From the NCBI RefSeq assembly GCF_000092365.1, contig NC_014218.1, forward strand, positions 744,001 through 808,000: a stretch of DNA of 64,000 nt, in the 5' to 3' direction. Positions 37,201-44,680 of this stretch are shown here, in pieces. The notes under the pieces were generated by a model. It ran no database searches and was not told the origin of the DNA. It saw only the letters and a program-made list of their open reading frames with translations. Position 1 is the stretch's first letter. Every line of letters begins with the position of its first letter. This DNA comes from Arcanobacterium haemolyticum DSM 20595. GTDB lineage: Bacteria; Actinomycetota; Actinomycetes; Actinomycetales; Actinomycetaceae. Made by a program: the position numbers and the translations under genes.

Positions 37201-37771
37201 CGAAGCGTTCCTGGATAGGGTAGCGGACCACACCGTGCTCGGTATCCAAAACGATGAAAACCCGGTGGATGGGCAAATGGTCACCGTGGCTGGGCTCATC
37301 ACCTCGGTCCAAACCCGAATCTCACAAAAGAACGGAAAAACCTGGGCTACCGCAACCATCGAAGACTTCACCGGATCAATCGAAGTGAACTTCTTCCCGG
37401 CAACCTACCAATCCGTTTCTCACTTCCTCATCCCGGATACGGTGGTCACGATCAAAGCGCGAATGTCCGTGCGCGATAGCGGTGTTCAGCTCAACGCAAT
37501 GGAGATGACTGTGCCACAACTTGCGGGCGTTGCCGAAGATACGCCGCTCGATATTCAAATCCCAGAACGTATGCTTACGCAAGACATGATGCAACGCCTC
37601 TCAGACGTCCTCACCCAATACCCTGGAAAGGCGCCAATCCGTATCCACGTGCGCCAACTCGGGAAAACAACCGTGGTCCAACTCCACAACTCGTACAAGG
37701 TGAACGTCAACCCGTCGTTGCTCTCCAACCTACGTGTTTTGCTGGGCAAGAACGCCCTCTTGATGGAGTAA
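34223..37771 (+). CDS. dnaE: DNA polymerase III alpha subunit DnaE
   Basis: The replicative polymerase, 1182 residues. An N-terminal PHP domain (HLHVHTDYSLLDGAAKI, about 8-24; metal ligands as in proofreading PHP domains), palm motif with catalytic aspartates in PDIDVDFDDRRRDEV, DnaE-type GPGRGSGAGSMVAYAL, FQEQVMRIA, and a C-terminal OB fold (about 1015-1090; VTVAGLITSVQTRI) are present. It stands 55 bases after the decayed acetyltransferase, and lspA-rluD-dnaE order is usual. It ends before a 38-base perfect palindrome. Confidence 0.96.
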   Translation: MAGKSFAHLHVHTDYSLLDGAAKINKLVAEVARLEQPAVAITDHGYLFGAYEMYKAATAAGIKPIIGLEAYMTPGTSRFDQTRQLWGTPAQRSDDVSARGAYTHMTLLSENNTGMHNLFRMNSLASLEGQMGKWPRMDRELLETYHDGLIGTAGCPSGEIQTRLRLGQWDEALKAAGELQDIFGKDNFYVEVMDHGLDIERRVQNDLLKIARMIGAPLIATNDSHYVKREDRDIQDAMLCINSGSTLMDPDRFKFDGDGYYIKSSEEMHRQFEDLPEAIDNTLVVAERCNVSFQTTADGISYMPEFPVPPGEDETSWFINQVEAGLLKRYNGTVPAHVRERADYEVGVITSMGFPGYFLVVSDYIKWAKKNGIRVGPGRGSGAGSMVAYALEITQLDPIKHELLFERFLNPERVSLPDIDVDFDDRRRDEVIKYVEEKYGSDKVAQVVTYGTIKTKQALKDAARVLGMPFQMGDQLTKALPPDVQGKSIAVKDIYNPEAARYNEAGEFREFVDSNAEAKRVFDFALGLEGMTRQTGVHACAVIMSSTALTDVIPIMKRLQDGAIITQFEYPQCEELGLVKMDFLGLSNLTVIEGALTNIRNNGKEAPNIDEIPLDDVETYELLARAETLGIFQLDSPGMRQLLKQMKPDTFADISAVSALYRPGPMGANSHTNYALRKNGLQEKTPIHPELATALEDILGNTHGLIVFQEQVMRIAQKLAGFTLGQADILRKAMGKKKADVLQKQFKGFAQGMRDHGYSDECINTLWDILVPFAQYAFNKSHSEAYALVTYQTAYLKAHYPSEYMASLLTSNQNNKTKVATYLADTRRMGIRVNVPDVNKSMDVYSAVGNEVRVGLSSVRNVGKNVVDGIIETRKEKGEYTSFQDFLDKVPAAVLNKRAVECLIKAGAFDSLGYSRRALVSIHEEAIEAVLPVKRNEAGGQFDLFGGLGENNPIAQSFNVEIPDLPEWDKKEKLNIERDMLGLYVSDHPLSGLEAFLDRVADHTVLGIQNDENPVDGQMVTVAGLITSVQTRISQKNGKTWATATIEDFTGSIEVNFFPATYQSVSHFLIPDTVVTIKARMSVRDSGVQLNAMEMTVPQLAGVAEDTPLDIQIPERMLTQDMMQRLSDVLTQYPGKAPIRIHVRQLGKTTVVQLHNSYKVNVNPSLLSNLRVLLGKNALLME

Positions 37772-37786
37772 AGGGCTGATGTGCGA

Positions 37787-37824
37787 GTGGGGAGTGTTTC
37801 ACAGATCTGTGAAACACTCCCCAC
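37787..37824. terminator. 38-base perfect palindrome between dnaE and the S4 gene
   Basis: The sequence from GTGGGGAGTGTTTCACAGA through its exact complement has no spacer bases. It sits between the convergent ends of dnaE and the S4-domain gene, where a bidirectional terminator is expected, but no T-run follows on either strand. Confidence 0.6.
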
Positions 37825-37836
37825 AACGTATGTGCA

Positions 37837-38064
37837 TTAAGCTTCGCAGACGCGAGCCATCAAACGCGGGCCATTCGGGTAACGCACGTCAACCACATCG
37901 CCATCAGCTAACTTGGCGGAACGATGAGTATTGATTTCGTTGTTGACGCGAACCCAGCCTTCCTGGATCACTTCGCGTGCCTGCCCGCCCGTTTCTGTGA
38001 GGCCTGCAAGTTTAACAAACTGGCCAAGCTGGATGGGAAGTCTGACATCGAATTCTTCAATCAT
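37837..38064 (-). CDS. Small S4-domain RNA-binding protein
   Basis: A 75-residue single S4 domain (YaaA/YbcJ type): PIQLGQFVKLAGL, GGQAREVIQEGWVRVN, VRYPNGPRLMARV. Such proteins bind structured RNA, and some sit near the replication genes. It overlaps the end of the DedA gene by 4 bases and is the last gene of the leftward zinc operon, so it is likely co-transcribed with zur and dedA. Confidence 0.88.
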   Translation of the reverse strand: MIEEFDVRLPIQLGQFVKLAGLTETGGQAREVIQEGWVRVNNEINTHRSAKLADGDVVDVRYPNGPRLMARVCEA

Positions 38065-38687
38065 TGTGCACTCCGAACTGTTGTGGCGTTATCGTTGGCA
38101 AGAGCATCTGCCAATTCACCAAGATGGCTAGGTTCCTCAACGTTATCATGTGTGGAATGATCAATGATCGCATCTCCAGCCCGTTTCCGACGTATAACAA
38201 ACACCCCATAGATGCCAAGAATCGCGATTATCACCAGTACACCCCATGGAGATCCAGTTGCCGATGCCATCGCAGCTTTCCACACAGTCCAGCCAATCGT
38301 TGCATAAATCGATGCCCATGCGATGCCGCCGGGGATCATGGCAGCAGTGTAGAGCATCCATGGCATTCGGAGAATTCCTGCAGCTAGATTCGCGATCGTT
38401 TGGAAGCCAACAGTGAGGAAAGAAAACGTAACCACTGGCCAGCCACGACGCTGAACAGTATCAATTCCTCGCACAATACGTTCGGACGTGAGCCACGAAT
38501 CGAAGCGTTGACACCACGGTTTTTCGGCGTGGTTTCCCACCTGAGAATAGACGACGTGAGCCACGTAGCGCCCCAGCCAATATGTGCCTTGTGCTCGGAA
38601 AAAGATCACGACGCACAGAAAGGCGAACACTGCAATGAACGGGCCTTCTGAGAGGAAGGTTGTGATATCTGAGATTAGGTTCTTCAT
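38061..38687 (-). CDS. DedA-family membrane protein
   Basis: A 208-residue protein with about four or five membrane helices and the SNARE-assoc/VTT pattern: GPFIAVFAFLCVVIFFRAQGTYWLGRY, GWPVVTFSFLTVGFQTIANLAAG, MPWMLYTAAMIPGGIAWASIY (each read in parts). DedA proteins act as lipid flippases, including undecaprenyl-phosphate transporters. The conserved acidic and arginine residues of the canonical DedA motif are partly replaced, so transport activity is uncertain. The ATG directly follows the zur stop. Confidence 0.78.
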   Translation of the reverse strand: MKNLISDITTFLSEGPFIAVFAFLCVVIFFRAQGTYWLGRYVAHVVYSQVGNHAEKPWCQRFDSWLTSERIVRGIDTVQRRGWPVVTFSFLTVGFQTIANLAAGILRMPWMLYTAAMIPGGIAWASIYATIGWTVWKAAMASATGSPWGVLVIIAILGIYGVFVIRRKRAGDAIIDHSTHDNVEEPSHLGELADALANDNATTVRSAQ

Positions 38688-39086
38688 CTACTCGTTTTCG
38701 TTGAGGGTACATTCGGAACAGAGCCCGAAAATTTCGAATGAATGGGACACGCGGGTAAAGCCATGTTCGTCTGCGATTCCATCAGCCCACTCTTCAATTC
38801 CTGCACCAGATATTTCGACTGTTTTTCCGCATGAACGGCACACAATATGGTGGTGGTGAACGTTTTCTGCACAGTAGCGGAAGAGTTGGGTTTCTGATTT
38901 TTCAAGACGGAGAACATCAACAGAACCGTTGTTCGCTAGCGCTTGGAGGTTCCGATACACGGTGGCGAGCCCGATGGATTCGCCGGATTGATCGAGAAGA
39001 TCGTGGACTTCTTGAGCGGAGAGGAAATTTTTTTCAGTGCGTAAAAGTTCCCAGATTGCTTGACGTTGTTTCGTCATGCGTTTCAT
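38688..39086 (-). CDS. zur: Fur-family repressor, probably Zur
   Basis: A 132-residue Fur-type repressor. A winged helix (about 1-75; LSAQEVHDLL, GLATVYRNLQAL) is followed by a dimerisation domain with a four-His run at 77-80 and the structural zinc cysteine pairs Cys83/Cys86 and Cys123/Cys126. Location directly behind znuACB makes zinc the likely co-repressor; this is inference because Fur, Zur and Mur cannot be separated reliably by motif. AGGGGACACAT precedes the ATG. Confidence 0.85.
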   Translation of the reverse strand: MKRMTKQRQAIWELLRTEKNFLSAQEVHDLLDQSGESIGLATVYRNLQALANNGSVDVLRLEKSETQLFRYCAENVHHHHIVCRSCGKTVEISGAGIEEWADGIADEHGFTRVSHSFEIFGLCSECTLNENE

Positions 39087-39126
39087 ATGTGTCCCCTTTT
39101 GGTGTGTCGTGGAGCGAGGGGATGAT

Positions 39127-39993
39127 CTAGTTGCGTTCCCTTCGCCGTATTTGGCCTAGCACACCTAGTATAGCGGGACGGAAGATTGCTACAAGAAGGT
39201 AAAGGGTCACAGCGTAGAGAACGATGGTTGCGCCGGGGGACCACGGGTAGTAGTAGGTTGTGATGAGTCCGCTTGTTGCGACGACGACGCCGATCGCCAT
39301 TGCGATATGCATCGTGGCACGGAATGATTCTGAAATCATGTGAGAGATCGCCACGGGAATGATCATCAGAGCTGACACGAGGAGTGCGCCAACTACCCGC
39401 ATCGCAACGGAAACTGTGAGTGCTGCGGTTACAGCAATCAATGCTGAGAGAAAAACAGTTGGGAGACCGGAGGCACGTGCATGTTCTTCGTCGTGGCACA
39501 AAACGAACAGTGCTGGGCGGAGTCCTAAGCCAATAAAACCAATGACAACACAGAGGATTATTGTGAGGAGAACGTCTAATTCTGTAACAGTGGAAATGGA
39601 GCCAAACAAGTACGAGGTGAGGTTCGACGTGGTGCCGCCGGCAATCCCAATGAGGATAACGCCTCCTGCGATGCCTCCATAGAAAACAAGAGCAAGTGCC
39701 ACATCACCGGAGGAGTGGCCGCGGTTGCGCATCCATTCGATTAAGAGCGCACCCAAGATCGAGGCGATGATTGCACCAGGAACTGCCCAAGCGTCTCTAT
39801 TTGCTGCATCTGCTGCGTTTGCAGCCAACCAGCCCATCGCAACACCTGTGAGAGCAATATGCCCAATGCCATCACCCAAAAGCGTGAGACGGCGTTGGAC
39901 CAAGTAAGTACCAACAACCGGAGCTGCAAGGCCTACCAGAACGGCAACGATAATCGCACGCACCATCAATGGCGATGAAAGGAAATCAAGCAT
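39127..39993 (-). CDS. znuB: Zinc ABC transporter permease ZnuB
   Basis: A 288-residue ABC-3 family membrane permease with about eight helices (APVVGTYLVQRRLTLLGDGIGH contains the typical coupling helix, read in two parts; GLRPALFVLCHDEEHARASGLP; VGALLVSALMIIPVA). It works with ZnuC and ZnuA to import Zn2+ and possibly Mn2+. It overlaps znuC by 8 bases; zur follows after 40 bases. Confidence 0.9.
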   Translation of the reverse strand: MLDFLSSPLMVRAIIVAVLVGLAAPVVGTYLVQRRLTLLGDGIGHIALTGVAMGWLAANAADAANRDAWAVPGAIIASILGALLIEWMRNRGHSSGDVALALVFYGGIAGGVILIGIAGGTTSNLTSYLFGSISTVTELDVLLTIILCVVIGFIGLGLRPALFVLCHDEEHARASGLPTVFLSALIAVTAALTVSVAMRVVGALLVSALMIIPVAISHMISESFRATMHIAMAIGVVVATSGLITTYYYPWSPGATIVLYAVTLYLLVAIFRPAILGVLGQIRRRERN

Positions 39994-40705
39994 GGGTGTC
40001 CTCGCATTCGCAGGCTAGTGGATCGACGTGGGCAACAAGAGTTTGATCGGTTTTTTGGAGCCGGCCTTCGGCAACGATATGGACTTGATCGATGATGGAA
40101 TCAAGGTTGTAGATATCGTGAAGCACCATAACAATTGTGGTGCCAGAAGCGCGGAGGGCTGTAAGGGTGCCGATAATGTGAGCACGAGAAGAAGAATCGA
40201 TACCTGCGAAGGGTTCGTCTAGTACAAGAAGATCGGGGTTTCGTACAAGAGCTCGTGCGATCAGCACACGTTGTTGCTGTCCGCCAGAAAAAGTTTGGAC
40301 TGATTCGTGTGCTCGGTGTGCGAGGCCAACCGTTGCGAGGGCTTCCATGGCACGGCTTCGTGCAGACTTTGGAAGCCAGAATTTCCATCCATGAATGAAA
40401 CCAGACATGACAGTTTCAAGAGCTGTTGCCGGGACATGGGAAACGCTAGTGACGCGCTGTGGAGCATAACCAATTCGTTGCCACTGTGTTTTACGGCCCA
40501 GTGGTTGACCGAAAAGATGGATTTTTCCCTGAGAATGAGGAATGGCTCCAACAAGGGCTCGGATAAGGGTGGACTTTCCCGAGCCGTTAACGCCGAGTAT
40601 CGCAACGGTGGATCCTGTATCAATATCAAGATCGATGCCATGGAGGATTGGATTCCCACCAAGTTTTACGTGCAGATCTCGGACGCTAACGGCTGGGCTA
40701 GTCAT
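39986..40705 (-). CDS. znuC: Zinc ABC transporter ATPase ZnuC
   Basis: A 239-residue ABC ATPase: Walker A GVNGSGKST (about 38-46), Q-loop APQRVTSVSHVP, signature FSGGQQQRVLIARAL, Walker B LLVLDEPFAGID, and H-loop VLHDI. It energises ZnuB. It lies 4 bases after znuA and overlaps znuB by 8 bases. Confidence 0.92.
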   Translation of the reverse strand: MTSPAVSVRDLHVKLGGNPILHGIDLDIDTGSTVAILGVNGSGKSTLIRALVGAIPHSQGKIHLFGQPLGRKTQWQRIGYAPQRVTSVSHVPATALETVMSGFIHGWKFWLPKSARSRAMEALATVGLAHRAHESVQTFSGGQQQRVLIARALVRNPDLLVLDEPFAGIDSSSRAHIIGTLTALRASGTTIVMVLHDIYNLDSIIDQVHIVAEGRLQKTDQTLVAHVDPLACECEDTHA

Positions 40706-40709
40706 AGTG

Positions 40710-41891
40710 TTACTTTGTACACCTCATGGAGTCGGAAAGAGCAGTCAAGTTCTTCTCCATCATAGCGATGTAATCGGTGGAAGCGTCAGTTGCAGTGGCT
40801 GCAACGTCCAACACGGCGAACTTTGCACCAGTTTCCTTGGCAACGGTTTCAGCAACCTTTGCTTCACCTGTGGTGGGAGTGAAGATGGTGTTGATCTTTT
40901 CGTGTTCAACCAGTTTCTTCACTTCAGCGATACGTGCTGGTGATGGTTCGAATTCAGGATCGATACCTGCAACGCCGATCTGCTTGAGGCCATATTCGTG
41001 AGCGAGGTAACCAAATGCTGCGTGGGTTACAACGAATGACTTGGTTTCGCATGTGCCAGCGAATGCGGATTCGAACTTCTTATCGAGCTCGGTTAGGCGC
41101 TTCACGAGTGCTTCAGAGTTTGCCTTGAAGTCCTTTGCGTGTGAAGGGTCCTTTTCGCTTAAGGTCTTGGCAATTGCTTCTGCTGCATCTGCCATACGCT
41201 CTGGATCGGTCCAGAAATGTGGATCGTAGATGCCGTGATCATGGTGGTGTTCGTGGCCTTCTGCCTTGTGATCGTGATCGGCGTGGTCATGATCGTGGCC
41301 TTCGTGCTCGTGTTCGTGGCCTTCTGCCTTGTGATCGTGATCGGCGTGGTCATGATCGTGGCCTTCTGCCTTGTGATCGTGATCGGCGTGGTCATGATCG
41401 TGGCCTTCGTGCTCGTGTTCGTGGCCTTCTGCCTTGTGATCGTGATCGGCGTGGTCATGATCGTGGCCTTCGTGTTCGTGTTCGTGATCGTGGCCTTCGT
41501 GCTCGTGTTCGCCGCCGGTTTCTTCATTCTTCAGGAGGTGAACGGAATCGCCGATGTTGATGGCGTTGGACTTGGAGGAAGCAACTGCATCATCAATAGC
41601 AGGGGAGAGCTTTGCAAGGTAGAACACGATATCCGACTTTTGCATGTCGGAGATCTCCTTAGGGGAGAGTTCGACCCCGTGGGCGTCAGCACCTGGAGGA
41701 GTAAGGTCGGTGACCTTGACGTGATCCTTTCCGATTTCGGAAACCAGGTAGGTGAGTGGGTAGAAGCTTGTTGTGACGGAGAGCTTGCCGTTTGATGCGC
41801 TCTTGTCTGAAGCAGCATGTGAACAGCCGGCAAGTGCGAACGCAGAAGCGCTCAGGATTGCAATAACTTTACTGATGTTTTTGATAGCCAT
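40710..41891 (-). CDS. znuA: Zinc-binding lipoprotein ZnuA with expanded His-rich loop
   Basis: Solute-binding protein of the cluster A-I (TroA/ZnuA) family, 393 residues from the ATG at 41891. A lipoprotein signal ends in ALAGC (Cys23). TTSFYPLTYLVSEIGKD, DAHGVELSPKEI, DPHFWTDPERM and VTHAAFGYLAHEYGL carry the metal-site His/Glu positions. Between about residues 128 and 222 lies a very long His/Asp/Glu loop in which GHDHDHADHDHKAE recurs four times, coded by 42-base tandem repeats. Such loops collect zinc. The start is uncertain: in-frame ATGs lie at 41897 and 41927 as well, and a short leader ORF overlaps it. Confidence 0.92.
   Translation of the reverse strand: MAIKNISKVIAILSASAFALAGCSHAASDKSASNGKLSVTTSFYPLTYLVSEIGKDHVKVTDLTPPGADAHGVELSPKEISDMQKSDIVFYLAKLSPAIDDAVASSKSNAINIGDSVHLLKNEETGGEHEHEGHDHEHEHEGHDHDHADHDHKAEGHEHEHEGHDHDHADHDHKAEGHDHDHADHDHKAEGHEHEHEGHDHDHADHDHKAEGHEHHHDHGIYDPHFWTDPERMADAAEAIAKTLSEKDPSHAKDFKANSEALVKRLTELDKKFESAFAGTCETKSFVVTHAAFGYLAHEYGLKQIGVAGIDPEFEPSPARIAEVKKLVEHEKINTIFTPTTGEAKVAETVAKETGAKFAVLDVAATATDASTDYIAMMEKNLTALSDSMRCTK
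41220..41515. repeat. Tandem repeats in znuA coding the His-rich loop
   Basis: On the minus strand the 42-base unit for GHDHDHADHDHKAE appears four times, interspersed with GHEHEHE units. The copies are nearly identical at DNA level, so length variation by slippage between strains is expected. Confidence 0.9.
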
Positions 41892-41952
41892 AATCATTAT
41901 TAAACACCAGTTGAGAATAGTTGCCATCAGTCATGCGCCCTAATGAACTCAT
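41869..41952 (-). CDS. Possible 27-residue leader ORF overlapping the znuA start
   Basis: An ATG at 41952 preceded at good spacing by AAAGGGAA (41958-41966 region) opens a frame [18 protein letters not shown] ... ending at a TAA at 41869-41871, inside the znuA signal-peptide region in another frame. No znuA start candidate has an RBS this good. It may be a leader peptide coupling translation into znuA, or simply an accidental ORF. The overlap with znuA is 23 bases. Confidence 0.35.
   Translation of the reverse strand: MSSLGRMTDGNYSQLVFNNDYGYQKHQ
41890..41900. promoter_or_regulatory. Possible Fur/Zur-family operator at the znuA start
   Basis: ATAATCATTAT is symmetric about its central base and resembles half of a Fur-family box. 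Its overlap with the ATG at 41891 is unusual for an operator and may mean the true znuA start is upstream or the match is fortuitous. Confidence 0.3.
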
Positions 41953-42087
41953 AATGTGTTCCCTTTAACTATCGTGATATGGGATTGGTGGGAACGGAAG
42001 GCGAGTTCGGGTGAAGATACACGTACAATGGGGGATGTAAACGATTACTGCATCATCCAGATGCAGACATGTGAAAGGAGTAGCCGC

Positions 42088-43482
42088 ATGGCCAAGCAGG
42101 CCCCATCGCGACTCGATAATGTTATTTCTCTTGCTAAGCGGCGTGGATTCGTCTTCCCCTGTGGTGAGATTTATGGCGGAACTCGTTCCGCTTGGGATTA
42201 CGGCCCGTTGGGCGTTGAACTGAAGGAAAATATTAAGCGCCAATGGTGGAAGGCTAATGTTACTGGGCGTGAAGATATGGTGGGTCTTGATTCCTCCATT
42301 ATTCTTCCGCGTGAAGTATGGGTGGCATCAGGTCACGTTTCTACCTTCTCTGATCCTTTGATTGAATGCCAGCACTGCCACAAGCGCTTGCGTGAAGATG
42401 ATCTGATTGAGCAGTACGCAGAAAAGAAGGGTGTTGCAGAATCAGAGGTTTCGATGTCTGATGTGGCATGCCCGAACTGTGGCACTCGTGGTCAGTGGAC
42501 CGAATCTAAGCCGTTCTCTGGCTTATTGAAGACTTTCCTTGGGCCAGTGGATAATGAAGAAGGCTTGCACTACCTGCGCCCGGAAACCGCTCAAGGTATC
42601 TTCGTTAACTTCCTTAACGTCGTCACTGCTGCACGCAAGAAGCCGCCATTTGGTATCGGCCAGGTTGGTAAGTCGTTCCGCAACGAAATTACCCCAGGTA
42701 ACTTTATTTTCCGTACCCGTGAATTCGAACAGATGGAAATCGAATTCTTCGTGAAGCCGGGCGAAGACGAAGAATGGCACCAGTCCTGGATTGATGCTCG
42801 CCTTGCATGGTACGAAGATTTGGGCGTCTCACGTGAGAACCTGCGCCTGTACGAGCACCCGAAGGAAAAGCTCTCCCATTACTCCAAGCGCACGGTTGAT
42901 ATTGAATACCGTTTCGGCTTCCAGGGTTCTGAATGGGGTGAACTCGAAGGCATTGCAAACCGTACTGATTTCGATCTCTCGTCGCACAGCGAAGCTTCTG
43001 GTAAGAAGCTTGAATACTTCGATCAGGCAACAGGTGAACGTTATACGCCGTACGTGGTGGAACCTTCTGCCGGTTTGACTCGTTCACTTATGGCCTTCCT
43101 CACTGAAGCCTATACAGAAGATGAAGCTCCAAACACTAAGGGCGGAGTTGATAAGCGTATCGTGCTCAAGCTCGATCCACGCCTTGCTCCTGTGAAGGTT
43201 GCAGTTCTGCCATTGTCACGTTCGGCAGATCTTTCGCCGATGGCACGTGAGTTGGCTGCGAAGTTGCGCAAGCACTGGAATGTTGATTTCGATGATGCCG
43301 GTGCGGTTGGCCGCCGTTACCGCCGCCAGGATGAAATCGGCACACCGTTCTGTGTGACTGTCGATTTCGATTCGCTAGAGGATCAGGCTGTGACCATCCG
43401 TGATCGTGACACGATGGAACAGGTTCGTATCCCACTTGCGGAAGTGGAAGCCTACTTGGCAGGAAAGCTCATTGGCTGCTAG
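42088..43482 (+). CDS. glyS: Glycyl-tRNA synthetase (alpha2 type)
   Basis: A class II synthetase that charges tRNA-Gly, 464 residues. The start [20 protein letters not shown] follows GAAAGGAG (42073-42080); the frame extends 44 codons upstream without support. Visible are [13 protein letters not shown], two CxxC zinc pairs (CQHCHKR and CPNCGTRG), [13 protein letters not shown], motif 2 [25 protein letters not shown] (in parts), motif 3 [13 protein letters not shown], and the C-terminal anticodon-binding domain. Divergent from the zinc operon. Confidence 0.95.
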   Translation: MAKQAPSRLDNVISLAKRRGFVFPCGEIYGGTRSAWDYGPLGVELKENIKRQWWKANVTGREDMVGLDSSIILPREVWVASGHVSTFSDPLIECQHCHKRLREDDLIEQYAEKKGVAESEVSMSDVACPNCGTRGQWTESKPFSGLLKTFLGPVDNEEGLHYLRPETAQGIFVNFLNVVTAARKKPPFGIGQVGKSFRNEITPGNFIFRTREFEQMEIEFFVKPGEDEEWHQSWIDARLAWYEDLGVSRENLRLYEHPKEKLSHYSKRTVDIEYRFGFQGSEWGELEGIANRTDFDLSSHSEASGKKLEYFDQATGERYTPYVVEPSAGLTRSLMAFLTEAYTEDEAPNTKGGVDKRIVLKLDPRLAPVKVAVLPLSRSADLSPMARELAAKLRKHWNVDFDDAGAVGRRYRRQDEIGTPFCVTVDFDSLEDQAVTIRDRDTMEQVRIPLAEVEAYLAGKLIGC

Positions 43483-44680
43483 TCACTCTTTGGCTGGTGG
43501 GGAGGAACTCCCCACCAGCCATTCGCATTCGCATTCAGGCCGATTGGATCTTTCTCCTGCGGATCGCAAACGAGTCAGCCTATCGTTGGCCTCCGTTGTG
43601 GTTCCGTTGGCGATTCTTACGCTTATTGGCTTGTTTTTGTTGTGGCCGCGGGGCGGTTCTCCGATTGGGTCACAGATTGAATTCGCGCCGGGCGCATCGC
43701 AAGTAATCGGTGAGATCAGTTCGATTGGCGCCACAGATGCCAGCCGCCAAACGCCAGTGAAAATGCTGGTGGATGGGGTGGAAGTTGGTCTCCATGTTCC
43801 ATATGAGTATGTGAAGAACGGCCTTGATGTGGGGGATAAGGTTAAGGCGATTTTTTCTCCTGGCCTTGTTGATACGGATACGCCGTATGTGTTTGTTGAT
43901 TTTGTGCGCACAATCCCCGTCTGGATCCTTGTAACGCTATACGTGCTGGTGGTGGCGGTTGTAGCCCGAGGTAAAGGGTTGGCTGCTGTGGCGGGCTTGG
44001 GCGTATCACTAGCCGTGGTTGGCTTTTTCATGTTGCCGGCGTTGATGGCGGGTAAGCCTCCGTTGCTGGTGGTGCTGGTGGGTGCTGCCGCGATGATGTT
44101 TACGTCGATTTATTTGGCGCATGGCGTATCGATTCGTACCACAACAGCGGTGCTTGGCACGTTGGGTGGTTTGGTGATTACGGGTGTGGTTGCCTGGTTT
44201 GCGATTGATTCGGCGCATTTGACTGGCGTTTCTGGTGAAGAATCGGTGGCGTTGTTTAGTCAGCTTGGGTATTTGCGCATGGATCAGATTTTGTTGTGCG
44301 GGATTATTTTGGCTGGTTTGGGTGCGTTGAATGATGTGACGATCACTCAAGTTTCTACTGTGTGGGAGCTTCACGCTGCGAATCCGCAGGCGCGCCGGGC
44401 TAAGATTTTTGGGCAGGCGATGGTTATTGGCCGTGATCATATTGCGTCTACGGTGTATACGCTTGCGTTTGCCTATATTGGTTCTGCGTTGCCGTTGTTG
44501 ATGAGTGCGTCGCTTGTTGATCGTGGCGTGGTGGACTTTTTGATGATTGGTCAGGTTGCGGAGGAGATTATTCGTACGCTTGTGGCGTCGATTGGGTTGG
44601 TTCTTGCGATTCCGATGACGACTGCGATAGCCTGTGTTTTTGCTCCCGTAGCCCCTGCGAAGAAACGAGACGAAGACTAA
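43472..44680 (+). CDS. YibE/F-family membrane protein
   Basis: A 402-residue polytopic membrane protein of unknown function. A short His/Ser N-terminus is followed by one helix (about 38-60), an extracytoplasmic domain (about 65-150; [22 protein letters not shown]) and about seven helices with [19 protein letters not shown] and [19 protein letters not shown], the YibE/F signature. The start is uncertain: a TTG at 43472 with AGGAAAG upstream overlaps the glyS end by 11 bases, and a perfect hairpin lies inside the first 17 codons. The dus ATG abuts its stop. Confidence 0.8.
   Translation: MAASHSLAGGEELPTSHSHSHSGRLDLSPADRKRVSLSLASVVVPLAILTLIGLFLLWPRGGSPIGSQIEFAPGASQVIGEISSIGATDASRQTPVKMLVDGVEVGLHVPYEYVKNGLDVGDKVKAIFSPGLVDTDTPYVFVDFVRTIPVWILVTLYVLVVAVVARGKGLAAVAGLGVSLAVVGFFMLPALMAGKPPLLVVLVGAAAMMFTSIYLAHGVSIRTTTAVLGTLGGLVITGVVAWFAIDSAHLTGVSGEESVALFSQLGYLRMDQILLCGIILAGLGALNDVTITQVSTVWELHAANPQARRAKIFGQAMVIGRDHIASTVYTLAFAYIGSALPLLMSASLVDRGVVDFLMIGQVAEEIIRTLVASIGLVLAIPMTTAIACVFAPVAPAKKRDED
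43492..43520 (+). terminator. Hairpin after glyS, inside the YibE/F start region
   Basis: A perfect 12-base stem GGCTGGTGGGGA / TCCCCACCAGCC with a 5-base loop, 10 bases after the glyS stop. No T-run follows. It may be a glyS 3' end or attenuator of the downstream pair. Confidence 0.5.

Noticed and set aside
41220-41515. CRISPR-like repeat array
   Set aside because: The repeats are in-frame codons for the His-rich loop of ZnuA, without unique spacers.
41967-42087. T-box leader upstream of glyS
   Set aside because: No T-box core sequence or terminator/antiterminator pair seen; the gap is too short once the start at 42088 is used.
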